A stretch of DNA of 17,084 nucleotides. Origin: Prevotella sp. Lineage in GTDB: Bacteria > Bacteroidota > Bacteroidia > Bacteroidales > Bacteroidaceae. Positions within the stretch are counted from its first letter, which is position 1. Each line of letters starts with the position of its first letter. The translations under genes and the position numbers were made by a program. The stretch lies in NCBI GenBank assembly GCA_022732315.1, contig JAIJUV010000040.1, forward strand, positions 1 through 17,084, in the 5' to 3' direction. The notes below the pieces were generated by a model that was not told the origin of the DNA, did not search any database, and saw only the letters and a list, made by a program, of their open reading frames with translations. Positions 8,974 to 15,870 of the stretch are shown piece by piece.

Positions 8974-9663
8974 TTAGATAGCCCCCAGTTTGAAGATGTT
9001 GTAGGAGATGTTGTTGTCATACACATCCTCGCCCTCGTGTTTCTTGATGGCATTGACCACACGGATGGTGACAGGAAGCACGATGATTTCGTACACGGTC
9101 TTCAATACCACCTGCCAGAGCATCAGCCAAGGAAGTTCTGATGTAGGCACCACTCCACCCAAGGCAAGAGGGAAGAAGATAAGGCTATCGCAGCTTTCGC
9201 CTGCTACGGTGCTCCAGATGGCACGGGCGGAGAAATGCTTGCCGCCATCACGAATCTTCATCACGCTCATCACATAGGCATTGGCAAAGGAACCTATGAT
9301 GAATGCTACGAATGAGGCGGCGGCAATGCGGGGAGCCAGACCGAAGATGGCATGGAAACCGGCATCGTTCGTCCAATAGGGAGCTGCTGGAATCCAGTCG
9401 CAGATGGCACCCAGAGCTACAAAGAAGAAGTTCATGGCGAAGCCTGTCCAGATGAGAAGGCGGGCTTTCTGATAGCCCCATACTTCGCACACCACATCGT
9501 TGATGATGTAACTTACCGGAAACACGATGAGACCTCCAGTCAAAGAAATCGGGCCTACTGCAATTTGCTTTGTTTCGAGCACGTTTGCCGCAATGAGACA
9601 AACGCAGAAGAGGATGCTGAAAAGCATAAACAGCACACTCACTTGAGTTGTTTTCTTTTCCAT
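8974..9663 (-). CDS. yhhQ: Queuosine precursor transporter (VUT/YhhQ family)
   Basis: Inner-membrane protein of the vitamin-uptake-like DUF165 family; characterised E. coli YhhQ imports preQ0/preQ1. From ATG 9663 it is 229 residues with about six hydrophobic segments: SVLFMLFSILFCVCLIA, then GGLIVFPVSYIINDVVCEVWGY (a family signature), LLIWTGFAMNFFFVALG, ASFVAFIIGSFANAYVMS, STVAGESCDSLIFFPLALGG and a last segment near VYEIIVLPVTI. ARAIWSTVAGESCDS is a second signature stretch. A longer frame starts at TTG 9690, but those codons fall inside the predicted riboswitch pseudoknot, so ATG 9663 is preferred. It is followed by queF, which supports a deazapurine substrate. Confidence 0.93.
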   Translation of the reverse strand: MEKKTTQVSVLFMLFSILFCVCLIAANVLETKQIAVGPISLTGGLIVFPVSYIINDVVCEVWGYQKARLLIWTGFAMNFFFVALGAICDWIPAAPYWTNDAGFHAIFGLAPRIAAASFVAFIIGSFANAYVMSVMKIRDGGKHFSARAIWSTVAGESCDSLIFFPLALGGVVPTSELPWLMLWQVVLKTVYEIIVLPVTIRVVNAIKKHEGEDVYDNNISYNIFKLGAI

Positions 9664-9666
9664 TTT

Positions 9667-9698
9667 CTTGTTTTTTACGAGGTTTACCAAGCACTCGG
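9667..9698 (-). promoter_or_regulatory. Probable preQ1-I riboswitch (H-type pseudoknot leader)
   Basis: On the minus strand: P1 5' arm CGAG (9697-9694), loop UGCUUGGUAAAC (9693-9682), P1 3' arm CUCG (9681-9678), A-rich tail UAAAAAACAAG (9677-9667), then AAA and the transporter ATG. Loop CUUG pairs with tail CAAG to form P2. This is the preQ1-I layout: U directly after P1, C directly before the P1 3' arm, and A before the final CAAG match the ligand-contact positions U6, C15 and A29 of the Thermoanaerobacter tengcongensis aptamer as I remember it. P1 is only 4 bp, one shorter than usual. The tail ends 3 nt from the start codon, so control is probably at translation initiation. Confidence 0.8.
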
Positions 9699-9725
9699 AT
9701 TATACTTACTTTTTAATTCGGGCTG

Positions 9726-9757
9726 CAAAATTACAACTTTTCTCTCTAACTGCCAAA
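9726..9757 (-). promoter_or_regulatory. Promoter of the transporter-queF operon
   Basis: Minus strand TTTG (9757-9754), 20-nt spacer, TAATTTTG (9733-9726): a full match to the Bacteroidota promoter pattern. The predicted start near 9719 leaves a leader of about 55 nt that contains the preQ1-I-like aptamer. Confidence 0.72.
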
Positions 9758-9779
9758 TATTTACTCAAGTTTTTCAAAT

Positions 9780-9817
9780 AAAAAAGCCCCAAGTACTATC
9801 TCTAGCACTTGGGGCTT
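9780..9817 (-). terminator. Intrinsic terminator, minus strand
   Basis: Perfect 11-bp inverted repeat AAGCCCCAAGT (9784-9794) / ACTTGGGGCTT (9807-9817) with a 12-nt loop. On the minus strand it is followed by a run of T. It lies directly upstream of the queuosine promoter and is the second minus-strand terminator after the phosphate transporter. Confidence 0.85.
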
Positions 9818-9845
9818 CTATCTAACTAAACCTAAACTAATCTAA

Positions 9846-9903
9846 CAATCTAACCTAACTTCTAAACAATTTAACCTAACCAAACAATCTAACCTAATCA
9901 AAC
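9846..9903. repeat. Imperfect 18-21-nt tandem repeat
   Basis: On the minus strand, copies built as GATTAGGTTAGATTGTTT, GGTTAGGTTAAATTGTTT and a third ending GTTAGGTTAGATTGTT follow each other. The shared CAATctAACCTAA core (plus strand) occurs at 9846, 9867 and 9885. Low sequence complexity, no coding potential. Confidence 0.65.
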
Positions 9904-10010
9904 AAACTTTTTATGAAAACTTATCAACTTATTGACACTTCCTCTTATTGCAATCTCCATACCAAAGTCTCTATTTCTGCCAAATAGGCAGAAAAGAACG
10001 AGAAAGACTG

Positions 10011-10047
10011 AAAAAAAGCCCGCCATTCTGTCGTGAATGTCGGGCTT
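10011..10047 (-). terminator. Intrinsic terminator of the phosphate transporter transcript
   Basis: Stem AAGCCCG (10016-10022) / CGGGCTT (10041-10047), one mismatch, then CATTC (10024-10028) / GAATG (10035-10039) and a 6-nt loop. On the minus strand a run of seven T follows. It is about 95 nt past the transporter stop codon. Confidence 0.85.
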
Positions 10048-10140
10048 ATCATATTAATTACCTCAGTTCTTTTTTACATAAGAGAACCGCTGTTCCTCTC
10101 GGTTCCACCGAGAGTCCTCAGCTCCCAGTCCCCCCAGTCT

Positions 10141-12387
10141 TTATTTCTCCATAAATTTCTTGGCAGCTCTGAGCTGGTGTCTCATCACGCTCAGGAACTC
10201 CTGGCTCTCCTGCAATACATTCAGATAAACCAGAGAAATCTGCATCAGCGAGTTGTCTGAAAGATGCTGGATGCGGTCGATATGCTTCTTGCGAAGTGCG
10301 CTCAGTTCATCCTTGCAGGCATCAGCCTCGGCGAGAATCTCGCGATAGTTCTCATAGCGGCTGGTCTCTATCTGCTCACAACTCATGCGCATCAGGTCGT
10401 TGATCTTCTGTCGAACAGGAGCAAACTCCTTGGTATACTCTTCTGGCAGTGGGTTGAAGTTGTTGTCCACGTGCTCCTTGATAGGGTCGAGCATACGACG
10501 CAGAGAGTAGATAAACTGCTGGTTGCTGTTGGCTCCCAGATGGAACCAGGTGTTGCGCTCGATGGCAATCTCCATTGGCGATTTCTTCAAGCCGAGCATC
10601 TCCTGACGACGGAGCTTCTTCAGCATATCCTGCTCCTTCTTCAACTCCTTGTTGGCATGGCGAAGCTCTTTAGGCTTCTCGTTGGCAAGACCATCCATAA
10701 TCTGGTTGAACTCGTTCAGGGCGAAGTGGCAAACGTAAGCCTGGGTGCGTGATACTTGGCGGCGAAGTAAATCCCATACGATCTCTGGGTCGTGTGAGCG
10801 CATCATCAGCTGGAAGGTGCTGCCCTTGCTCTCTTCCTTTGCCTTTTTGTTATACTGGATGTTGCTGCGGATGAGCAGGAAGATAACCAATGCCATGAAG
10901 CAGGTCTGGATACCTACACCGCCGAAGTGCATGATGATACAAACAATGGCGCAGGCTGCGAAAGCCACACCGGCTGTGATGAACCAACCACCAATCACAC
11001 TCAATACACCGGTAACACGGAACACGGCACTCTCACGGCTCCAAGCTCTATCGGCAAGTGAAGAACCCATAGCTACCATAAAGGTAACGTAGGTTGTAGA
11101 GAGAGGCAACTTCAGGTTGGTACCGATGGTGATAAGCATACTTGCCAATACCAGGTTTACGGCTGCACGAACCACGTCGAAGGCAGCGCTTTCTTCCAAC
11201 TCTACATCGTTCTTGTCGAATCGGCTGTTGATCCAGTTCATCAAAGACTTTGGCAAGAACTGCTTCAACCATGAATCTGTGGCCTGGCAGTTGCGTACAA
11301 TCACGCGAGCTGCAGATGAACTTCCGAACATCTCATCACCCTCGTCCTGACGGCTCAAATCCACAGAAGTCTTGATCACGTTTTGTGCCTTCTTGGAAGT
11401 AGCCATGGCGATGATCATCACGGCTCCGGCAGCGAGGAGATATACTGGAGTAGTCTTGGCGCTATCCATCAGGGAAGTCATCATAAACTGGTCTGGAGTA
11501 GCACCGTTGGCATTTGCCATATAGTCCTGATAAGAAGAAAGACCAGCGAGAGGCACACCGATGAAGTTCACCAGGTCGTTGCCGGCGAAAGCCATAGCCA
11601 GGGCGAAAGTACCCATCAATACGGTAAACTTGAAGATATTGATGCGGCAGAGATGCAGGAACTCCATTACGATGGCAGAACCCACGAAGGTGATGCAGAG
11701 CAGCAAGCCCAGGTTCTGGTCGATATAATCACGCCATTCTGCTGGCAGGTAAGGACTCTTACCCAAGCCCTTCATGAAGATGAAGTAAGAGAGGGCTGTG
11801 AAAGCGATACCGCCAAAGATGGCGATGCTGTAGCGTGAATGCTTGCGGTAATTGAAGGTGAAGATGATACGGGAAAGCCACATCACGAAAGCACCGAATA
11901 CGAAGGCGATGATGACAGATGAGAAGATACCCATGATTACTTCCAGCGCCTTGTTGCTGTTGAGCAATACGCCATAGTTGAGGCTGTCGTCGCCGTACAT
12001 CTTCAAGGTGGCGAGGATAAAGGCACCTCCCAATAGTTCGAACACCAGCGAAACGGTGGTGGAGGTTGGCATACCCAGCGTGTTGAACACATCCAGGATA
12101 ATCACATCCGTCACCATGACGGCTAGGAAGAGCGTCATCACTTCCTCGAATGTGAAGTGGTCTGGACTCATGATACCATGTCTGGCGATATCCATCATTC
12201 CTGAAGACAGAATGGCTCCCAGAACAACACCGCAAGATGCGATAATCAATACGGTGCGAAATTTAGCCACCTTTGCTCCGATGGCAGATTGCAGGAAGTT
12301 GACAGCATCGTTGCTGACTCCTACGAAGAGATCAAACACTGCCAGACAGAGCAGGAAGATCACGATACAAAGATAAATCGTACTCAT
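10141..12387 (-). CDS. Inorganic phosphate transporter, PiT family, with C-terminal soluble domain
   Basis: Inner-membrane low-affinity phosphate permease. The 748-residue protein has the PiT inverted-repeat signatures twice: GVSNDAVNFLQS (Asn26-Asp27) with GMPTSTTVSL near 105-114, and FAGNDLVNFIGVPL (Asn270-Asp271) with LKLPLSTTYV in the second half. About ten or more hydrophobic segments span residues 1-508. From about 509 to the end there are 240 hydrophilic, helix-rich residues (KKEQDMLKKLRRQEM and similar coiled-coil-like stretches). This tail resembles a PhoU-like regulatory domain in composition and position, but I cannot prove that fold. E. coli PitA has about 499 residues, so the tail accounts for the extra length. 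No pst or phoU gene is adjacent. Confidence 0.93.
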   Translation of the reverse strand: MSTIYLCIVIFLLCLAVFDLFVGVSNDAVNFLQSAIGAKVAKFRTVLIIASCGVVLGAILSSGMMDIARHGIMSPDHFTFEEVMTLFLAVMVTDVIILDVFNTLGMPTSTTVSLVFELLGGAFILATLKMYGDDSLNYGVLLNSNKALEVIMGIFSSVIIAFVFGAFVMWLSRIIFTFNYRKHSRYSIAIFGGIAFTALSYFIFMKGLGKSPYLPAEWRDYIDQNLGLLLCITFVGSAIVMEFLHLCRINIFKFTVLMGTFALAMAFAGNDLVNFIGVPLAGLSSYQDYMANANGATPDQFMMTSLMDSAKTTPVYLLAAGAVMIIAMATSKKAQNVIKTSVDLSRQDEGDEMFGSSSAARVIVRNCQATDSWLKQFLPKSLMNWINSRFDKNDVELEESAAFDVVRAAVNLVLASMLITIGTNLKLPLSTTYVTFMVAMGSSLADRAWSRESAVFRVTGVLSVIGGWFITAGVAFAACAIVCIIMHFGGVGIQTCFMALVIFLLIRSNIQYNKKAKEESKGSTFQLMMRSHDPEIVWDLLRRQVSRTQAYVCHFALNEFNQIMDGLANEKPKELRHANKELKKEQDMLKKLRRQEMLGLKKSPMEIAIERNTWFHLGANSNQQFIYSLRRMLDPIKEHVDNNFNPLPEEYTKEFAPVRQKINDLMRMSCEQIETSRYENYREILAEADACKDELSALRKKHIDRIQHLSDNSLMQISLVYLNVLQESQEFLSVMRHQLRAAKKFMEK

Positions 12388-12437
12388 TACTTATTTAATG
12401 TTTATTGTTATTATCCTAATTCCTTCGTTTTCGGGTG

Positions 12438-12445
12438 CAAAGGTA
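12438..12445 (-). promoter_or_regulatory. Probable promoter of the phosphate transporter, -7 element
   Basis: Minus strand TACCTTTG matches TAnnTTTG and predicts a start near 12431, about 44 nt before the ATG. No good TTTG is found at the -33 position. A short dyad CAGAT-N6-ATCTG (12473-12488) lies just upstream of the core promoter. Confidence 0.5.
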
Positions 12446-12622
12446 CGTAAGGGATATTACAGGTCATTTAAACAGATGTTACAATCTGGTTAAAATAGAG
12501 AAATGGCTCATTTTTAACAATAAAATAGATGAATGTAGTTTGTCGGGAAAAGAAAGAAAACAGAGGATAAAGATAATAAAAAGCATGATTTTCCGATAAT
12601 ATTAGAAAAGAAAAAAAAGAAT

Positions 12623-13351
12623 ATGATGAAACAATTTGAACATATCAAAGCGATAGCTTTTGATGCCGATGATACGTTGTGGGCTTTGCAAAACTACTTC
12701 GAGGAAGTGGAACATGAGTATTGCGATCTGCTTTCGGAGTATGGAAACGAGAAGGAAATTTCTGCTGTCCTCCTGGAAACGGAGAGTAAGAATATGCCCG
12801 ACTTGGGTTACGGCTGCAAAGCGTTCACCATCTCGCTGGTGGAGAATGCCGTAAAGGTGAGCCATGGAAAGGTAGAGGCAAACGTCATTGCCCAGATAGT
12901 GGATTTGGGCAAGAGTCTGCTGCATCTTGATGCCAAACCGTTGGAGGGCGTAGAGAAGACGATAGCCTGTCTGAAGGATAGATTCATACAAAATGCAGGA
13001 AATGCGTCCTTGAAATACAAGTTTGCTGTTTTTACTAAAGGTGAGTTGATGGACCAGGAAAACAAGTTGTGGCGTTCGGGGTTGCAGCGTTATTTCGATG
13101 TGGTGAGCATCGTGAGCGATAAGACTCCCGAGGCTTATCGCCGCCTTTGCAGGGAGTTGGAAGTGAGTCCTGCTGAACTCGTGATGGTGGGCAATAGCTT
13201 CAAAAGCGATATTGCTCCGGCATTAAAAATCGGAGCTTCGGCAGTCCATATCCCCTTTCATACCACATGGGCGCATGAAAAGATAGAGGAATTTGAACAT
13301 CCCAAGCTCCGTCGTATTTCAAGATTCGAGGAACTTCTCGATATCTTATAA
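12623..13351 (+). CDS. HAD-superfamily hydrolase, subfamily IA
   Basis: Probable cytoplasmic phosphatase acting on a small phosphorylated metabolite; the substrate cannot be read from sequence. The 242-residue protein has motif I FDADDTLW (Asp14 nucleophile, Asp16 acid), a helical cap at about 21-105, motif II VFTKG (Thr138), motif III SDKTPEAY (Lys167) and motif IV MVGNSFKSDI (189-197). The arrangement resembles YjjG-type nucleotidases and phosphoglycolate phosphatases. Two adjacent ATG codons (12623, 12626) open the frame; either could be used. It is transcribed away from the phosphate transporter. The final codons and TAA lie inside a repeated sequence that continues into the intergenic region. 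Confidence 0.92.
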   Translation: MMKQFEHIKAIAFDADDTLWALQNYFEEVEHEYCDLLSEYGNEKEISAVLLETESKNMPDLGYGCKAFTISLVENAVKVSHGKVEANVIAQIVDLGKSLLHLDAKPLEGVEKTIACLKDRFIQNAGNASLKYKFAVFTKGELMDQENKLWRSGLQRYFDVVSIVSDKTPEAYRRLCRELEVSPAELVMVGNSFKSDIAPALKIGASAVHIPFHTTWAHEKIEEFEHPKLRRISRFEELLDIL

Positions 13352-13386
13352 CTCGATATCTAATTTGATATCTTATAACTCGATAT
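13340..13386. repeat. Direct repeat across the HAD stop codon
   Basis: A 20-nt sequence, GATATCTTATAACTCGATAT, occurs at 13340-13359 and again at 13367-13386 (27-nt period). The first copy encodes the last residues (Asp-Ile-Leu) and the TAA stop of the HAD gene; the second is entirely intergenic and leads into the terminator-like dyad. Confidence 0.85.
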
Positions 13387-13419
13387 TTTATAAGGGTCTT
13401 ATAAAACCCTTATAAAATA
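13384..13419. terminator. A/T-rich bidirectional terminator-like hairpin
   Basis: A perfect 14-bp inverted repeat, core ATTTTATAAGGGT (13385-13397) / ACCCTTATAAAAT (13406-13418), with an 8-nt loop. It lies between the convergent HAD gene and the acidic hypothetical gene. The stem is A/T rich with only three G-C pairs and no long U-run follows, so it may be a weak terminator. Confidence 0.6.
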
Positions 13420-13433
13420 CTCATATAATACTT

Positions 13434-14720
13434 TTATTCTTCTCCTTCTTCATCTTTCAGTGATTCCAAAGTCTCAACGAATGGACTGTGGAAGGTGCTG
13501 AAGAGATGTAGAATCTCCTTGCGCTGCTCCTCTTCCTCATCCCAGAGGCTGATTTCACCCTTCTGATGAGCCTTGATGAGCTTGGCGCAACGCTTAATCT
13601 TGCGCTTGTTGTTGCGAGCCTGCAACTGGTCGCCCTGTATTGGCTTCTGGGTAACGAACGAGAAGGCAACAAGCTGGTTCATGAACATGTCGAACATAGG
13701 GTCGTCGTGACTCCAGTCGCTGTCTTTTAGCCAGAACCACTGGAACAGATACTTCTGCTCCATGGCAATGAGCTGCTGTCCCAGGGTATCCATGTCAATG
13801 CCCTTAGCCATCTGCTCCTTGATGAAGCTTACCAGACTTTCCGGATTGATCTCCATTTCTGCCTCGCGGGCAATAGAACTGCCTGCAATATTGATGCGCC
13901 AACGGTAGTTCTTGTTCTTGATAAGTGCAGAGTGAGCATTCATCATCAGCTCGCTCAACTTTCCCTCTGATGGAATCTGGTCAACCACGGCAAGGCGCTG
14001 GCGCTGGTCGCGTACCACCAGCTGGGCATCCTCGTGGCGCAATACGCAGAGATATACCAACTTGTTCTCGTCGAGTTGCAAGGTGAAGCGGTCGTTGTTG
14101 TCATCGCCCACGAACTCATAACGGTAGTTGTCCACCTGGTCGTGCGGAATCTCAATCTCCTCGTGCACCTTGTTGTTGTCGGCATCATAGAGAGAGAAAC
14201 CGATATAAGGAATCTGGATGTTCATGGTGAAAGGATCGCCCTCCTCTGGAATCAGCGTCAGGCGCAGACCCTCGTCGCCGAAGTCTTCCTTCTTGCATAC
14301 AAAGCCGTCGTCGGTCTTGTCTGCCTTTTCTACCTTCACGTCGCCATGACGCCAATAGATGTCGAAGGTGATGGTGCTGTCATCCTCGGCTGTCACCTGG
14401 ATGAAGTCGTCGATGTCCTGACCCAGATAGACCACGGTGGCTGGTTCGTAAACCTCCGTATCGTCGTCCTCAAGTGGTTTCACCTGAATCAGACCCGGCA
14501 TTGGGTCATCTTCCCATTCGTCCTCTTCGGCAGCGGAAACCGATTTGAAGACGAGGAAAATCATTCGCTGTTCCTCCTTACTGCCGTCTTCACGGCAGAG
14601 AAAAACCTTCGACTCCTTAGGGATAAAGAAAGGAGAGGATAAGTAAGGGTTCTTACATAATGCTGTGTATTCCACCTCAGTCCAGACAGGCAAGGTGTGC
14701 TTGTTCGTATTATTTGTCAT
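13434..14720 (-). CDS. Acidic protein of unknown function, 428 residues
   Basis: I do not recognise this protein. It has no signal peptide or membrane segment, so it is probably cytoplasmic. It is strongly acidic, with Asp/Glu clusters at AEEDEWEDD (about 69-77), PLEDDDTEVYE, WDEEEEQRKE and the C-terminal KDEEGEE. The first two thirds read as beta-rich, with alternating hydrophobic patterns (VYLGQDIDDFIQV, IPYIGFSLYDADNNKVHEEIEIP); the last third is helical (SLVSFIKEQMAKGIDMDTLGQQLIAME, then a Lys/Arg-rich RNNKRKIKRCAKLIKAHQ). This could be one or two beta-sandwich domains followed by a helical domain. It has a well-formed promoter and is divergent from the lipoprotein gene. The clean start, promoter and normal composition for the region support a real gene. 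Confidence 0.85.
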   Translation of the reverse strand: MTNNTNKHTLPVWTEVEYTALCKNPYLSSPFFIPKESKVFLCREDGSKEEQRMIFLVFKSVSAAEEDEWEDDPMPGLIQVKPLEDDDTEVYEPATVVYLGQDIDDFIQVTAEDDSTITFDIYWRHGDVKVEKADKTDDGFVCKKEDFGDEGLRLTLIPEEGDPFTMNIQIPYIGFSLYDADNNKVHEEIEIPHDQVDNYRYEFVGDDNNDRFTLQLDENKLVYLCVLRHEDAQLVVRDQRQRLAVVDQIPSEGKLSELMMNAHSALIKNKNYRWRINIAGSSIAREAEMEINPESLVSFIKEQMAKGIDMDTLGQQLIAMEQKYLFQWFWLKDSDWSHDDPMFDMFMNQLVAFSFVTQKPIQGDQLQARNNKRKIKRCAKLIKAHQKGEISLWDEEEEQRKEILHLFSTFHSPFVETLESLKDEEGEE

Positions 14721-14783
14721 ATCTGTTTTTTATGTATTATCCTATTTTACTGAATTGCGGAATTGAATTTCCGAAAACGGCTG

Positions 14784-14814
14784 CAAAGTTACGGAGAATT
14801 ACAGACAATACAAA
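14784..14814 (-). promoter_or_regulatory. Promoter of the acidic hypothetical gene
   Basis: Minus strand TTTG (14814-14811), 19-nt spacer, TAACTTTG (14791-14784): a full match to the Bacteroidota pattern, with a leader of about 57 nt. Confidence 0.75.
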
Positions 14815-14873
14815 ATTTCGAGCCGTTTTTTTTAGCATAATTGCCGTGTTTTCTTCATTTTTGGGCTTGATGA

Positions 14874-14905
14874 TTTGGCTCTTTCAAATATTTATAGTAG
14901 TTTTG
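14874..14905 (+). promoter_or_regulatory. Promoter of the lipoprotein gene
   Basis: TTTG (14874-14877), 20-nt spacer, TAGTTTTG (14898-14905): a full match. The predicted start near 14912 is past most of a longer open frame that begins at 14660, which rules out that longer start. Confidence 0.72.
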
Positions 14906-14941
14906 CAGAAAAAATTAGCTAGATTAATGAGTGATATGACA

Positions 14942-15790
14942 ATGAAAATCAAGACATGGGGGGCGATGGCGCTGGCTGTGCTGGCGCTGGCGGCGTGCCA
15001 TAGGGGTGATAAGCGCCCTCCACGCATGGATAATTCCAAGCTAGCCATCAGTCTTTCCAAGCCTGCCAAGGGCGATAAAGCTATCTACGGACTCGCCTGC
15101 ATGGGCTGTTCTGATACTGCCGTGGTGCTGCTGCCCAATGGCGGCGGCGACCCCGTGAGATATAATATCCTGGATGCCAGCAGAAACCATCAGATATTTG
15201 GCGACATTGAAATAGGCGACTGGATTTGCGTGATGCCTTGCACCGGCAAGAACGACCGCAATGGGGCGGATATGGTGATAGACCTCGACAAGCTGAAGGC
15301 CACCTGGACCTATCCTGTGATGCCTCGACTGCGTGATGTTTCGCATCTGTCGAAGCGCCAGCAGGCGCGCATTCTTGCCAATATGCCCGATAGCATCGTA
15401 GAAAATTATATGGTGCCACGCCAGTATGGCTTCACTCTGAAGCGCATGAGTGAGGCGCTCTCCGTGGGTCATGTGATGGCAAATGCCGGTGTGGAGGATG
15501 ATAGCCCAGTGGAATATCCTGAAGTACCTTTCTATACGGAATGGCATCCTTATAACGGCAAGCTGATTCTGGTGAAAGGCAGAAGGGAGTTGGGAGAGAT
15601 GGTGGTCAACGAGAAGACTACCTATGATACTCTCACCTTTGTCTACATGAGGGGCGATTCCCTGGCTCTGCGCAACAGTGCCGGCGTAGTGACAGGCTAC
15701 AAGCGTAGCAAGGATGCCCGCACCGTGAATGCCAAGGCGAATGCAGCTGCTGCCAAACTCAGCGAAAAGTTGAAGCGAGAGTTGAGATAA
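14942..15790 (+). CDS. Predicted lipoprotein of unknown function
   Basis: I do not recognise the family. From ATG 14942 the product is 282 residues. It starts MKIKTWGAMALAVLALAAC, a lipoprotein signal peptide with lipobox LALAAC and lipidated Cys19, so it should be anchored in an envelope membrane. Earlier in-frame ATGs at 14927 and 14936 are possible and also lie past the predicted transcription start. A Cys-x-x-Cys (ACMGC) lies about 40 residues beyond Cys19. The rest is mixed, with DWICVMPCTGKNDRNG, a segment VSHLSKRQQARILANMPDSIV and a basic helical C-terminus (Ala/Lys-rich, ANAAAAKLSEKLKREL). It stands alone between promoter and a weak A/T-rich stop region, divergent from the acidic protein gene, so the two may share regulation. 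Confidence 0.85.
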   Translation: MKIKTWGAMALAVLALAACHRGDKRPPRMDNSKLAISLSKPAKGDKAIYGLACMGCSDTAVVLLPNGGGDPVRYNILDASRNHQIFGDIEIGDWICVMPCTGKNDRNGADMVIDLDKLKATWTYPVMPRLRDVSHLSKRQQARILANMPDSIVENYMVPRQYGFTLKRMSEALSVGHVMANAGVEDDSPVEYPEVPFYTEWHPYNGKLILVKGRRELGEMVVNEKTTYDTLTFVYMRGDSLALRNSAGVVTGYKRSKDARTVNAKANAAAAKLSEKLKRELR

Positions 15791-15820
15791 AGTAAGAAGA
15801 TTACATAATAAAATTAAAAA

Positions 15821-15853
15821 AAAAGGAGATTAGACCGATTTCTCGATTTTTTT
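15821..15853 (+). terminator. Weak terminator-like stretch after the lipoprotein gene
   Basis: An A-run and GAGA (left) face TCTC and a run of seven T (right), giving a short, partly mismatched hairpin ending in T. It overlaps the upstream part of the next gene's promoter region, so it may be coincidental. Confidence 0.3.
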
Positions 15854-15856
15854 GTC

Positions 15857-15864
15857 TAATTTTG
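15857..15864 (+). promoter_or_regulatory. Probable promoter of the carboxyltransferase gene, -7 element
   Basis: TAATTTTG matches TAnnTTTG. No TTTG is found at -33. The start near 15871 would leave an unusually long leader of about 145 nt before the ATG at 16017. Confidence 0.5.
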
Positions 15865-15870
15865 CACCTT

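Larger units (their letters stand above)
9691..10140. other. 450-bp non-coding block between transporter genes
   Basis: No credible coding sequence is seen here. In order it holds: the queuosine-operon leader and promoter (9667-9757); a terminator (9780-9817); an A/C/T-rich repeat tract (about 9829-9906); a hairpin with an 8-bp stem TTTCTGCC (9974-9981) / GGCAGAAA (9987-9994) and an outer AGTCT/AGACT pairing (9966-9970, 10005-10009); a second terminator (10011-10047); and a hairpin CTCTCGG (10096-10102) / CCGAGAG (10108-10114) close to the phosphate transporter stop. The amount of structure after the first terminator hints at a small RNA, but no -7 element was found for one. Confidence 0.6.

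Noticed and set aside
9664..9690. TTG start giving the transporter nine extra residues
   Set aside because: The codons fall within the predicted preQ1-I pseudoknot, and the ATG at 9663 gives a normal family N-terminus.
9948..10154. 68-codon plus-strand frame in the non-coding block
   Set aside because: It runs through two hairpins and a terminator, with no promoter and odd composition.
12473..12488. Dyad CAGAT-N6-ATCTG near the phosphate transporter promoter, possible operator
   Set aside because: Five-base arms in A/T-rich DNA are expected by chance, and no known Bacteroidota Pho-type site could be matched.
12537..12543. TAGTTTG as a -7 element for the HAD gene
   Set aside because: It has one base between TA and TTTG rather than two and no -33 partner, so it does not fit the consensus.
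14034..14642. 202-codon open frame antisense to the acidic hypothetical gene
   Set aside because: The opposite strand has a full promoter, ATG and terminator; this frame has none.
14660..14941. A 94-residue N-terminal extension of the lipoprotein gene
   Set aside because: It begins inside the opposite gene, precedes the predicted transcription start near 14912, and would bury the lipoprotein signal peptide.
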